From Myxococcales bacterium UBA1203 (GTDB lineage: Bacteria > Myxococcota > Myxococcia > Myxococcales > UBA5297), in assembly GCA_002309695.1 (NCBI GenBank), contig DBXV01000008.1, positions 1 to 47,626 of the forward strand: a stretch of 47,626 bases of DNA. Direction: 5' to 3'. Under the pieces are notes generated by a model. The model saw only the letters and a list, made by a program, of their open reading frames with translations, searched no databases and was not told the origin of the DNA. This document shows positions 16,871 to 25,754 of the stretch, piece after piece. The translations under genes and the position numbers were made by a program. Numbering within the stretch: position 1 is the stretch's first letter; each line of letters starts with the position of its first letter.

Positions 16871-18019
16871 ATGACGAAAGACGGTGGTTTGAGCATGGAC
16901 GCAATCGTACGGGACCTGAGCGGCTGGATTCCCGTTCTGCTGGATGTCTGGCGCAGGGCGAGGCGGCTGCCCGAGGGCCCGCGCGACAGGCTGCTTCCTC
17001 ATGAGCTTCGCGAGGTCACGCAGGCCGTCCGCAAAATTTCGGCGGGGCTGACCGGCGGCCGTTCGCTGGCGGGGACGCGCTACATGGATGACCCGCGCCT
17101 CTTGGGAGCCTACCTGCTCTACTACTGGCCTAATTCGTACGCCCAGGCGCGGCACGTTCTGCGTTTCGTCATGGCGGCGTCGAGGGCTTCGTCTGTTCTC
17201 GATTTAGGGAGCGGCCCCGGACCTGTGGCTTTTGCGGCGCTGGATGCGGGGGTGGACCATGCCTCCGCCGCCGACCGAAGTTCGGATGCTCTGGACCTCG
17301 CGCGGACGCTGGCCGTGGAGCGCGGTGAGCCGCTTTCGCTGCTGAACTGGAACGCGGCCAATCAGCCCGTTCCCGAGGGAAAATTTTCGCTCATCACCGT
17401 GAGCCATCTGGTCAACGAGCTGTGGCTGGGACAGTCCGATGCCGTGAGCCGCCGCGCTGGCCTGATTGAGCGTGCGTGCGCGCATCTGGAGCCGGGCGGG
17501 CGGCTTCTGGTCATTGAGCCTGCGCTGCGAGAGACATCGCGGGCGGCGCTGGAGATGCGCGACCGCCTTCTCGACAAGGGCATCGTTCCCGTCTGGCCCT
17601 GCCTGTTCCGCGAGAAGTGCCCCGCGCTGCTGAAGGAGTCCGACTGGTGCCATTCGGAGATTGCCTGGGAGCCGCCGCGCCTGATGGCCGACATCGCCAA
17701 AGGAGCAGGCCTGCACAAGGAAGCGCTCAAGATGACAGCCATAGCCTTTATGCGCGCCTCCGAAGCGCCTGCCCGAACGGATGACAGCTGCATCTTTCGC
17801 ATTGTCTCCGAGCCGCTGGCTTCCAAGGGACGGCAGCGCTTTATGGGATGCGGCGCGCGCGGGCGGATTGGCCTGTCGCTCCAGACGAAGCACATCACGG
17901 AGTCCAACCGGCGTTTCGGGCGCCTGCGGCGGGGCGATCTGATTCGCGTCGAGGGCTTTGAGGAAAAGGGAGACGGGCTGGCGCTGCTTCCTGAAAGCCG
18001 GGTCGATTTTGTTCCGTGA
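16871..18019 (+). CDS. Rsm22/METTL17-like methyltransferase
   Basis: A 382-residue SAM-dependent methyltransferase-fold protein. Residues about 106-123 carry motif I (SSVLDLGSGPGPVAFAAL), followed by VDHASAADRSSDALDLARTL and the post-motif ITVSHLVNELW. The Rsm22 family (yeast mitochondrial Rsm22, mammalian METTL17) assists small-subunit assembly. Cys244, Cys250, Cys260 and Cys327 have spacing close to the four Cys that bind [4Fe-4S] in METTL17, with CLFREKC and WCHSE characteristic of the family. The end (residues about 320-382) is a small beta-rich region. Start is either 16871 or ATG 16895. It is followed by a peroxiredoxin 190 bases away. Whether it methylates rRNA is unknown. Confidence 0.8.
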   Translation: MTKDGGLSMDAIVRDLSGWIPVLLDVWRRARRLPEGPRDRLLPHELREVTQAVRKISAGLTGGRSLAGTRYMDDPRLLGAYLLYYWPNSYAQARHVLRFVMAASRASSVLDLGSGPGPVAFAALDAGVDHASAADRSSDALDLARTLAVERGEPLSLLNWNAANQPVPEGKFSLITVSHLVNELWLGQSDAVSRRAGLIERACAHLEPGGRLLVIEPALRETSRAALEMRDRLLDKGIVPVWPCLFREKCPALLKESDWCHSEIAWEPPRLMADIAKGAGLHKEALKMTAIAFMRASEAPARTDDSCIFRIVSEPLASKGRQRFMGCGARGRIGLSLQTKHITESNRRFGRLRRGDLIRVEGFEEKGDGLALLPESRVDFVP

Positions 18020-18211
18020 TGCCGCATCCATTGCCTTTGGCCGGCTGCCCCTGACTGGACGGCCTGCGGGTCCGCTGGACGCATGTCTAATTTCAATAGG
18101 ACGACCGTCTAAAAAACGGTGCGAAAACAGGCGGGCAGCGCTCTGCCGGTGAGGCGGTGCGCGAGAGAAATGGAGCCATTTTCCATTCGGCTCCGGGAAG
18201 GATTTGCCATC

Positions 18212-18727
18212 GTGATTGAGATTTTGACGAAAGCGCCGGATTTCACGGCCTACGCCTATGCGGATGGTGCGTTTCGTGCCCTCAGCCTGGGTGATTTCCG
18301 GGGCGGGTGGGTGGTCCTGTTCTTCTACCCGCGGGATTTCAGCTACGTCTGCCCGACGGAAATCATGGAGCTGGAACGCAGGCTCCCCGAGTTTGAGGCA
18401 CTGGGCTTCAAGGCTGTCGGCATCTCCTGCGACTCCGAGTTTTCCCATCGCGCCTGGGCCCGCGAGCTGGGCGTGACGGAACTTCCTCTGGCAGCGGATT
18501 TCGAGAAGCAGATTTCCAGAAGCTACGGCGTCCTTCTCGAAGGCGGTTTCCCGGCGCGGGCCACGATTGTGATCGACCCCGAGGGCATCGTCCGGCACGT
18601 GAGCGTCAATCCTCCGGAGACGGGGCGGTCCATCGCGGAACTTCTGCGCATCGCCGAGGCTTTGAAGCTGGGCGCCATGACGCCTGTCGAATGGCACCGG
18701 GGCGAACCGACGCTGGAGGAGGACTAG
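18212..18727 (+). CDS. AhpC-type peroxiredoxin lacking the usual C-terminal resolving Cys
   Basis: A 171-residue peroxiredoxin. The start is taken as GTG 18212, which puts MIEILTKAPDF in the family position and has a GGGAAGGA ribosome-binding site; ATG 18170 is an alternative. The peroxidatic Cys47 lies in FYPRDFSYVCPTEIMELE, and SCDSEFSHRAWA and FPARATIVIDPEGIVRHVSV follow in order. At the C-terminus, where AhpC has VCP before a conserved Trp, this protein reads GAMTPVEW, so the resolving Cys is replaced by Thr157. The only other Cys is Cys85 or nearby in the SCDSEF segment. It probably works as a 1-Cys enzyme, or resolves through a partner or through this unusual Cys. It stands 80 bases upstream of rseP. 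Confidence 0.88.
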   Translation: MIEILTKAPDFTAYAYADGAFRALSLGDFRGGWVVLFFYPRDFSYVCPTEIMELERRLPEFEALGFKAVGISCDSEFSHRAWARELGVTELPLAADFEKQISRSYGVLLEGGFPARATIVIDPEGIVRHVSVNPPETGRSIAELLRIAEALKLGAMTPVEWHRGEPTLEED

Positions 18728-18806
18728 CCGGCCGCTGCCGGACGTCTGAAATCGGCAGGTCCGCGGCGAAGGTCCGGCGGGCCCGAAACCCCGAAACAGG
18801 ATTCGC

Positions 18807-20519
18807 ATGAGCTCCCTGACCAACATTCTGCTGTTTGTCGTCTTGCTGGGGACCCTGGTCCTCGTCCACGAGTTCGGCCACTACATCGTGGCCAAGCTCT
18901 TCGGCGTCAAAGTGCTGACGTTCTCTCTGGGGTTCGGCCCCAGGCTCCTGGGCTTCAAGTGGGGCGAGACCGAATACCAGATCGCCGCGCTGCCCCTGGG
19001 CGGCTACGTCAAAATGGCGGGCGATGACCCCAGTGAGCCGCTGCCGGAAGAGGACAGAGGGCGCGGATTTCTGGAGCAGAAGCCGTGGAAGCGGGCGCTG
19101 ATTGCCCTGGCCGGTCCTCTGATGAACCTGCTGTTCCCGGTGCTGGCCTATTTCGCGGCTTTCTCCATGACGACCATGGAATACGAGCCGCTCGTGGCCA
19201 GTGTGTTTCCGGGGCAGCCCGCCTACGCGGCCGGCATTCGTCCCGGCGACCGCATCACCTCCATCGCGGGGCGTCCCGTCCGCTGCTTCACCGAGCTTCA
19301 GGAGACCATCCGCGGCCGCGCCGGGCTTCCGACCGAGATTGGCTACCGGCGGGGCGGGGAGGACTTCACGGTGACGCTGACGCCGGCGGGCTACGAGGAG
19401 AAGAACATCCTCGGGAAGAGCATGCGCGGCGTCATCGGCATTGGCCTGACCGCGCGCGTGCCCATCGTGGCCATTCTGGGAAATCCGGAGAACTCGCCCG
19501 CCTTTGCCGCCGGCATCCGGACCTTTGACCGCATCGTCAGTGTCCGCGGGACTCCGGTGACGAGTTATCCCGCTCTGGTGGAGGCGCTGGCCGGTGCGCT
19601 GGCATCCGTCAAAGCCGGTGAGGCTGTTCCCGTTGTGGCCGCGCGCGAGGAACTTCTGGGCGGTGCGGCCGGTGCGGCGACTGTCTGGCGCACCTTCGAG
19701 ACGGTGATTCATCCCGACGCGGCCCTGGCCGCCGGCCATGCCGATGACGCGAAACTGCTGACGCCCGCTGAGAGAGCTTTCGGCATTGCCTCAGATGAGA
19801 ACGTCCTGTTTTCCGTTCGCGAGGGGACGCCCGCCTGGGACGCCGGGCTGCGGCGCGGTGACAGGATTGTCGAGGTGGAAGGGCAGGAGGTGCTCACCTC
19901 GATGGATTTCGTCCAGCGGCGGATGAAGAAGGGCGAGGGTGAGCTGCGTCTCGCCTACGTGCGCGACGGCGAGCTGCACCGCTGTGCCCCGGTTCAGAAG
20001 AAGGTCATCAAGCGGGACGAGTTCGACAATGAGCACGAGATTCTTCTGCTGGGGGCGAACACCGACTTTCGGCCTGAGGGCTACGCGAAAATCGGCAAGG
20101 TGCCCTTCCGCCGGACGCTGCCCGAGGCCTTTGTCAAAGCGGCGGGCGTCCTTCCTCAGGACATCAGCCAGATGATGAAGAGCCTGTGGATGCTCGCCAG
20201 CCGCAAGCTCAGCGCCCGCAATCTGGGCGGTCCCGTGGCCATCTACCATGTGACGGCTCAGGCCGCCGAGGCGGAGGAAAGCGGCATCGCCCTTCTGAGA
20301 CTCATGGGATTCCTCAGCATCAACCTGGGAATGCTCAACCTGATGCCGATTCCCATTCTTGACGGCTTCCACATCTTTTCGGCGGCCATGGAAGCGGTGC
20401 GGCGGCGCCCTCTGAGCGAGCGGGCACAGAACGCCCTCGCGTGGCTGGGCCTGTTCTGCCTGCTGTCGCTGATGCTCCTGGCCTTCTGGAACGACATGAT
20501 GAACTTCGTCTTCCGGTGA
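18807..20519 (+). CDS. rseP: RseP-family site-2 intramembrane metalloprotease
   Basis: RseP cleaves membrane anti-sigma factors and remnant signal peptides. The 570-residue inner-membrane protein has the zinc motif HEFGH (21-25) in its first membrane segment, the second conserved motif GPLMNLLFPV and the third motif LMPIPILDGFHI (Asp at about 519). Between them lie three PDZ-like segments at about 130-195 (AGIRPGDRITSIAGRPV), 206-272 (AGIRTFDRIVSVRGTPV) and 331-388 (AGLRRGDRIVEVEGQEV). Most homologues have one or two PDZ domains and are 350-450 residues long. The last membrane segment ends with WLGLFCLLSLMLLAFWN. Genes around it (peroxiredoxin, cdd) give no clue to its substrate. Confidence 0.94.
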   Translation: MSSLTNILLFVVLLGTLVLVHEFGHYIVAKLFGVKVLTFSLGFGPRLLGFKWGETEYQIAALPLGGYVKMAGDDPSEPLPEEDRGRGFLEQKPWKRALIALAGPLMNLLFPVLAYFAAFSMTTMEYEPLVASVFPGQPAYAAGIRPGDRITSIAGRPVRCFTELQETIRGRAGLPTEIGYRRGGEDFTVTLTPAGYEEKNILGKSMRGVIGIGLTARVPIVAILGNPENSPAFAAGIRTFDRIVSVRGTPVTSYPALVEALAGALASVKAGEAVPVVAAREELLGGAAGAATVWRTFETVIHPDAALAAGHADDAKLLTPAERAFGIASDENVLFSVREGTPAWDAGLRRGDRIVEVEGQEVLTSMDFVQRRMKKGEGELRLAYVRDGELHRCAPVQKKVIKRDEFDNEHEILLLGANTDFRPEGYAKIGKVPFRRTLPEAFVKAAGVLPQDISQMMKSLWMLASRKLSARNLGGPVAIYHVTAQAAEAEESGIALLRLMGFLSINLGMLNLMPIPILDGFHIFSAAMEAVRRRPLSERAQNALAWLGLFCLLSLMLLAFWNDMMNFVFR

Positions 20520-20628
20520 GGCCGGTTCGCCGAATGGAGCGGCCTTCGTCCGCGGGTGAAAGCGGCTTGTCGCCTCTCACAGCCGCAAGTAAAAGGCGCG
20601 CCCCATTTTTCCAACGAGGGAAGCCGCC

Positions 20629-21042
20629 ATGAATGAAAACGATTGGACTGAGCTGATCGAGGCCGCGAAGGACGTCAGAAAAAATGCGTATGCGCCGTAT
20701 TCTCACTTCCACGTGGGCGCCGCCCTCAAGGCTGCCTCCGGGAAGATTTACACGGGCTGCAACGTGGAGAACTCCTCCTACGGCATGACCATGTGCGCGG
20801 AGCGGAGCGCCATCTTCAAAGCCGTCTCCGAGGGCGAGCGGAAGTTTGATGCCCTGGTGATTGCCGCCGACGAATCGAGCGACGGCGAGCTCTGCCCTCC
20901 CTGCGGCGCCTGCCGTCAGGTGCTGGCCGAGTTCTGCGGGCCCGACCTGCCCATCGCCCTCGTCGCAGGCGACAAGCGCGAGACGCACAAGCTGGGCGCT
21001 CTGCTGCCGCTGACCTTCGGCAAGGCATTCCTGGACAAATAG
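20629..21042 (+). CDS. cdd: cytidine deaminase
   Basis: Cdd hydrolyses cytidine and deoxycytidine to uridine and deoxyuridine for pyrimidine salvage. The 137-residue length fits the small tetrameric enzyme. The zinc ligand and catalytic Glu motif is CAE (56-58, in MCAERSA), and the second pair of zinc ligands is PCGAC (91-95). NVENSSYG binds the nucleoside and YAPYSHFHVGAAL is the N-terminal family signature. A possible ribosome-binding site (GAGGGAAG) lies 7 bases before the ATG. A strong terminator follows at 21093. No salvage neighbours are seen. Confidence 0.97.
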   Translation: MNENDWTELIEAAKDVRKNAYAPYSHFHVGAALKAASGKIYTGCNVENSSYGMTMCAERSAIFKAVSEGERKFDALVIAADESSDGELCPPCGACRQVLAEFCGPDLPIALVAGDKRETHKLGALLPLTFGKAFLDK

Positions 21043-21092
21043 CAGGCAGGAAGGCGGCGCCGCTGTTGTCTGCGCTGACGTTTCAGTTCCTG

Positions 21093-21126
21093 GCCCTCCG
21101 ACGGACGCACTCGGAGGGCTTTTTTT
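21093..21126 (+). terminator. rho-independent terminator after cdd
   Basis: Perfect inverted repeat GCCCTCCGA ... TCGGAGGGC with a 9-base loop, followed by seven T. It lies 50 bases after the cdd stop and just 16 bases before the rlmN start. Confidence 0.93.
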
Positions 21127-21141
21127 ATTTGTGAGGAAACC

Positions 21142-22248
21142 ATGTCGAACGCTGTCACCTTTGGCCCGCCCGCCTCTGACCCCGATGCCCTGTCCGGCAG
21201 GCTCCCCGACCTGCGCGGGATGACCCGGGACGCATTGACGCGCCTCATGGCTGACCTGGGCGAGAAGCCCTTTCGCGCCAAACAGCTCTTCTCGTGGATT
21301 CACCGCCGGGGCGCCGTCTCCTTCGACGAGATGACCGACCTGTCGAAGAGCCTCCGCGAAAAGCTCTCGAAGGTGAGCCGCCTCGTGCTGATGCGCCTCG
21401 ACCTGACGCAGGTCTCCGTGGACGGCACGCGCAAGTTCCGCTTTCAGACCGAGGACGGGCACTTCATCGAGGCGGTTTACATGCCCGAGACCGACCGCCG
21501 AACGCTGTGCGTCTCCACCCAGATCGGCTGCCCCATGGGCTGCGCATTCTGCCGGACGGGAACGCTGGGGCTGACGCGAAGCCTCATGCCGGGCGAAATT
21601 CTGGCGCAGATTTACGCGGTGAACCGGGCGCTCGGCGCCGAGGACGGCTTGGACGGCAGAAAGCCCCTCACCAACCTGGTGTTCATGGGCATGGGCGAGC
21701 CGTTCCTCAACTTCGACAATCTGCTCACGGCACTCGCCCTCCTTCAGGACGACGCGGGGCTGAATTTCTCGCGCCGCCACATCACCGTCTCCACCAGCGG
21801 CATCGTCCCCAACATCCGGCGCTTCGGCGAGCTGACCGAGAACAAGCTCGCCGTGTCGCTGAACGCCTCCTGCGACGAGCAGCGCAACGTCCTCATGCCC
21901 GTGAACCGCCGCTGGCCGCTCTCCGAGCTGATGGAGGCCTGCCGGCGGTTTCCCCTCAGGCAGGGTCGTCGAATCACTTTTGAATACGTGATGCTCTCTG
22001 GTGTGAATGACACTCTGGAAGACGCCGCCCGGGTGGCTGCGCTGATTCGCGGGATTGAGGCCAAAGTAAACCTCATTCCCTACAATGAGAGCCCGGAGCT
22101 TCCCTTCAGGAGTGTGCCTCAGGAGAAGGCCGAGGCATTTCGCGATTTCCTTTTGAATAAGGGTATTTTGGCTGTCATTCGTAAAAATCGGGGCCGGGAT
22201 ATTCTGGCGGCCTGCGGGCAGCTGGCGACAAAGAGGGAGGGGCGATGA
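21142..22248 (+). CDS. rlmN: 23S rRNA/tRNA A2503 methyltransferase RlmN
   Basis: RlmN is a radical-SAM enzyme that adds a methyl group to C2 of A2503 in 23S rRNA and of A37 in some tRNAs. The 368-residue protein has the cluster motif CPMGCAFC (Cys130, Cys134 and Cys137, the C-x3-C-x2-C spacing typical of RlmN), GMGEPFLNFDN, and the Cys pair needed for methyl transfer towards the end. The last third of the gene loses the strong GC preference of the first part (ATT, AAT and AAA codons near 22140-22200). The stop overlaps the start of the first island gene (ATGA at 22245-22248). The enzyme looks complete. Confidence 0.94.
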   Translation: MSNAVTFGPPASDPDALSGRLPDLRGMTRDALTRLMADLGEKPFRAKQLFSWIHRRGAVSFDEMTDLSKSLREKLSKVSRLVLMRLDLTQVSVDGTRKFRFQTEDGHFIEAVYMPETDRRTLCVSTQIGCPMGCAFCRTGTLGLTRSLMPGEILAQIYAVNRALGAEDGLDGRKPLTNLVFMGMGEPFLNFDNLLTALALLQDDAGLNFSRRHITVSTSGIVPNIRRFGELTENKLAVSLNASCDEQRNVLMPVNRRWPLSELMEACRRFPLRQGRRITFEYVMLSGVNDTLEDAARVAALIRGIEAKVNLIPYNESPELPFRSVPQEKAEAFRDFLLNKGILAVIRKNRGRDILAACGQLATKREGR

Positions 22249-23360
22249 TTAGTAGTAATATCGAGAATGAGCTGGATATCTTCATGGAACTTCGAGCCAG
22301 TGATTCTGATGAGAAATTTTTTGATGGCTCAGAAAAATCAAAGAATAAAGGTGTGCTCTCTAAAGAGAAAAGACTGTCCTATAGAAAACTCCCTATTAAA
22401 CATATTGCTGTCTGCGCAACAATGAGCGCAGGAAAATCTACTTTTGTGAATGCATTGTTAGGAAATGATATATTGCCAGCACGTAATGAAGCAACGACGG
22501 CAAGGATTACCAGCATATACGATCTTGATGGCTCAAAAAATATGGTCGGGTATATCCTTAAAAATGGTCAGATTGCTGAGAGTGCATGTGATGTCAAACA
22601 GGATGAATTGGATAAATGGAACTCTGATGACGAAGTTGGCCGCATTTTTTTGCAGGCCGACCTCGATGGCATTCCTAATAAAGGTATGATTGTCGCCGTA
22701 CATGATACACCGGGAATCAACAACAGCAGAGATGCTTCACATTACAGCACAACCTTTGATTTTCTGAAAAGTCATCCGTTGGACGCTCTTATTTTTGTGG
22801 CGAATGCGGAGCAACTATGTACAGAAGATGAATATTCGATGCTTAAGACGCTTATGAATGAGGTCGTTAAGCCAAAAAAATTATCGATTATATTTGTTCT
22901 TAACAAAATGGACAGTATCGATCCGGAAAAAGAAAACATTGCCGAAGTTATTATAAACTACAAGGAATATCTGAAAGAGTTAGGATTTCATGAGCCGGCG
23001 GTTTTTCCCGTATCGGCACATGCGGCGAGACTTTTGAAGATGGCTCTGAATAATAAATCAGCTCAATTTACACGCCACGAAAAAAGGGAATTTGACAGCG
23101 TATTGTTTGATTTTATGACTTTTTATAATTTTAGCAGCATTAGAAAAAATTCAAAATACAAGACTGCATTACACCAGGAGACAAAAGAAAATTCACAAAA
23201 AAATTCCGAACGAATCGTAAAAGCTCTTGAAAACACAGGGATATTGGCTGTTGAAAAGAAAATCAGTGTCCTCTTTGGCAAAGCGAAAAATGGGGTAAAT
23301 CACTGTCGTAAGAGGAGAGTGAGGCCAGCTATTATTTTCAGCCGACGTAAGCGTAAGTAG
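22245..23360 (+). CDS. dynamin-like GTPase, short paralogue (island gene 1)
   Basis: A 371-residue protein with a dynamin-type GTPase domain: G1 SAGKST (61-66) in CATMSAGKSTFVNALLG, G2 region EATTARI, G3 DTPG (154-157) and G4 NKMD (220-223). Dynamins hydrolyse GTP to remodel membranes. It closely resembles the larger partner at 23438 (both have LPARNEATTA after G1). Residues after about 300 are a short helical, Lys-rich region and the end is very basic (SRRKRK), so the stalk and paddle are missing or short. Its ATG overlaps the rlmN stop. The body is AT-rich, unlike rlmN. Paired bacterial dynamins with one short and one long member are known, as in LeoA-type loci. A regulatory or co-assembly role is inference. 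Confidence 0.88.
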   Translation: MISSNIENELDIFMELRASDSDEKFFDGSEKSKNKGVLSKEKRLSYRKLPIKHIAVCATMSAGKSTFVNALLGNDILPARNEATTARITSIYDLDGSKNMVGYILKNGQIAESACDVKQDELDKWNSDDEVGRIFLQADLDGIPNKGMIVAVHDTPGINNSRDASHYSTTFDFLKSHPLDALIFVANAEQLCTEDEYSMLKTLMNEVVKPKKLSIIFVLNKMDSIDPEKENIAEVIINYKEYLKELGFHEPAVFPVSAHAARLLKMALNNKSAQFTRHEKREFDSVLFDFMTFYNFSSIRKNSKYKTALHQETKENSQKNSERIVKALENTGILAVEKKISVLFGKAKNGVNHCRKRRVRPAIIFSRRKRK

Positions 23361-23437
23361 AGGCATCTCTGCGTTCATGAATGTCTTGTTGTTGTTAATT
23401 GCTTTGTGACGTAGTTCCGTAGCTAGGAGAAAAAGTC

Positions 23438-25744
23438 ATGATTGAAATTGAACTGACGCATAATCCGTTTTTGCTGGAAAACAAACTTATGATTGATGGA
23501 CAGGAGCAGGACAGCGAAACCTGTCAGAAGATATGCGGCATGCCGAACAAAGAGCTTTCCTCCTGGGCAGGTGAATTTTTTGAAAAAATTGAAAAGAAAT
23601 ATAATGATTCAGCGACAGTAGTATTTAACGGGATTCTCCGTGATTACGAATTTTTAGAGGATAATTTATCCTCCGGTCAGAAAAAAGGAAGATATAATGA
23701 TATAATTCTGAAACAAGGAACTATTGTCGAATCGGCTGAACGTCTCTCTAAACTCAGAGAACTTTTTCATGAAATGCTTCAGGAAACCCCTTTTGAGAGT
23801 TTAAAAACAAAAGAACTGGAAAGCCAATTCAAAAGAGTTACCGAATCGGAATTTGAAATGGCTGTTGTTGCCACCATGAGCAGCGGAAAGTCCACGCTCA
23901 TCAATGCCATGCTGGGGCGAGAACTTTTGCCCGCACGCAACGAAGCAACAACAGCGACGATTGCCAGAATCCATGATTGCGATGAGATGAAAGATCGGGG
24001 CTTTAAGGCCGAGAGTTATGGCGCTGATGGAAATTTGTTGGAATCTACTGATGAACTTTCGTTGGAATTTATGGAAGAATTGAATGACATTAGTAAAACT
24101 CCTACTTCGAGGATTGAAATTCATGGCGATATTTCCGGGATTGATTCCAGCCAAATCAGACTTGTTTTGACCGACACTCCAGGACCAAATAATTCGCGCA
24201 CGGCAGAACATGCAAAGCACACAATGGATTTGCTAAATTCTGAGGAAAAGCCATTTATTATTTATGTGCTAAATGCCACTCAAACTGCAACAAATGATGA
24301 TAATAATTTGCTGAGCAAAGTGGCTGAAATGTGTAACAAGGGGGATCGTCAGAGCCGCGATAGATTTCTTTTTATTCTGAATAAGGCTGATGAATTTGAT
24401 CCCGACAAAGAACCCCTGGCCAAAGTAATGGATAAGGTCAAGACTTACCTGAAGGATAAAGGTATTGATGAGCCTCGAATTTTCCCTGCTTCAGCATTTT
24501 TGGCAAAAAGAATCCGGCAGAAAATTACAAACGATCCAGCACTAACAAGCAAAGAAAAACGTAATCTGAACAGTGATATTGGATATTTTATAGAAGAGAA
24601 AGCAATGCACCTCAGTAATTACGCTGTTTTTCTCTCGCCGAGAACTCAAAAGGTTCTGGACAGCCGTCTGGAAGAGGCCCGGAAAAATAATGATGAAGAA
24701 CAAGAGGCACTCATTTATTCCGGTATTCCTGCTATAGAGCTTGCCATGGAAGAATACCTATATAAATATGCATTGCCTCGTAAAATTAGCGAAGGCGTGG
24801 AAACATTTAAGCGTAAATTAGATGATCTCAATATCGAGACCAAAACAATAACTGAGCTGAAGAAAAACAAAAACGCTGCAAAAACATTGGCGGAGGAATT
24901 GGATAGGGTTACTGAGATTCTAGAAAAGGACGTTGTAGCGGCAAAGCTGAGAGAAAAAATTAGTAATCTGAGTTCAAAGCAGGAAGTCAAAAAAATTTTA
25001 GATGAAAAATATAGAAATTATAATAAACAAAGAAATGAATTGTTTAAAATGGTGCCGTCAGAACAACACGTCACCTTGGAGGAGGGGAAAAAATTTGTTC
25101 AACAGTTTGAAAAGAAATTTAGTCAAATAATTGTTGAGCTGACCAGTGATATAGAGAATGCCTTGAAAAATATTATTACGGGTCAGGCACAAAATTACAT
25201 CGATGAGTATAATAAATATCTTCAGGATGTTGTAGGAACTTTTGAATATAGAAAAACAACGGCAGCAATTTTTGGTGATGCGGCAAATGTCTCTGTTCGA
25301 GATATCCTAGATGAATATAGTCATCAGGAAGTTGTGGTTGTTGGTTCACATCGGGAAAAAGAAGAGGGCTTTTGGGGAGGAATCAAACGGTTTTTCACCT
25401 TTGGTTCTAAGGGGTATAAGACTGTTATTGATTATGGATTAGGATCATTTGTTGACTTGAGCAGCTTCAAAAGAGATGTTCTTCAGACGGAGGTAGCAAA
25501 ATTTGAAAAGGAATCCTCAGACATTTCTTTTTCTTGGACGGAAAAACAGGAAAAACAACTCAAACAAGCTTTTCTGAAAAAATTTGATGCAATAGAGAAG
25601 GTCATTAAAGAAAAAACGCTAGAAAAAAAAGAATTATTAAATAACGAAAGAATTCTGACGGGGATAATCGAGAAAAAAGAGAATGATCTGAAATGGATCC
25701 AAAGTTTTCAGCATAAATTAAACGAGTTATTACTCGTTAAGTGA
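23438..25744 (+). CDS. dynamin-like GTPase, long paralogue (island gene 2)
   Basis: A 768-residue dynamin-like GTPase. An N-terminal helical region (1-130) precedes the GTPase domain: G1 SSGKST (148-153), G2 EATTATI, G3 DTPG (246-249) and G4 NKAD (315-318). Long helical segments follow (about 440-640), as in a dynamin stalk. At about 640-675 a Gly/Phe-rich, amphipathic stretch (GFWGGIKRFFTFGSKGYKT) resembles a membrane-contacting loop, and a final helical bundle ends the protein. The start has a GGAGAAAAAG ribosome-binding site. It is separated by 77 bases from the short paralogue. Together they probably form a heteromeric membrane-remodelling GTPase, like LeoA-type dynamins linked to toxin secretion; that link is inference from similarity of organisation. 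Confidence 0.9.
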   Translation: MIEIELTHNPFLLENKLMIDGQEQDSETCQKICGMPNKELSSWAGEFFEKIEKKYNDSATVVFNGILRDYEFLEDNLSSGQKKGRYNDIILKQGTIVESAERLSKLRELFHEMLQETPFESLKTKELESQFKRVTESEFEMAVVATMSSGKSTLINAMLGRELLPARNEATTATIARIHDCDEMKDRGFKAESYGADGNLLESTDELSLEFMEELNDISKTPTSRIEIHGDISGIDSSQIRLVLTDTPGPNNSRTAEHAKHTMDLLNSEEKPFIIYVLNATQTATNDDNNLLSKVAEMCNKGDRQSRDRFLFILNKADEFDPDKEPLAKVMDKVKTYLKDKGIDEPRIFPASAFLAKRIRQKITNDPALTSKEKRNLNSDIGYFIEEKAMHLSNYAVFLSPRTQKVLDSRLEEARKNNDEEQEALIYSGIPAIELAMEEYLYKYALPRKISEGVETFKRKLDDLNIETKTITELKKNKNAAKTLAEELDRVTEILEKDVVAAKLREKISNLSSKQEVKKILDEKYRNYNKQRNELFKMVPSEQHVTLEEGKKFVQQFEKKFSQIIVELTSDIENALKNIITGQAQNYIDEYNKYLQDVVGTFEYRKTTAAIFGDAANVSVRDILDEYSHQEVVVVGSHREKEEGFWGGIKRFFTFGSKGYKTVIDYGLGSFVDLSSFKRDVLQTEVAKFEKESSDISFSWTEKQEKQLKQAFLKKFDAIEKVIKEKTLEKKELLNNERILTGIIEKKENDLKWIQSFQHKLNELLLVK

Positions 25745-25754
25745 GGAGAATATC

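Noticed and set aside
18060..18125. Terminator or small RNA between the Rsm22-like gene and the peroxiredoxin
   Set aside because: Only a 5-base stem (ACCGT and ACGGT) without a T run is present; too weak.
24368..24430. FDPDKE in the long dynamin as a third copy of the DPDKRI motif
   Set aside because: It lies just after the G4 NKAD motif of the GTPase domain and only four residues match, so chance is likely.
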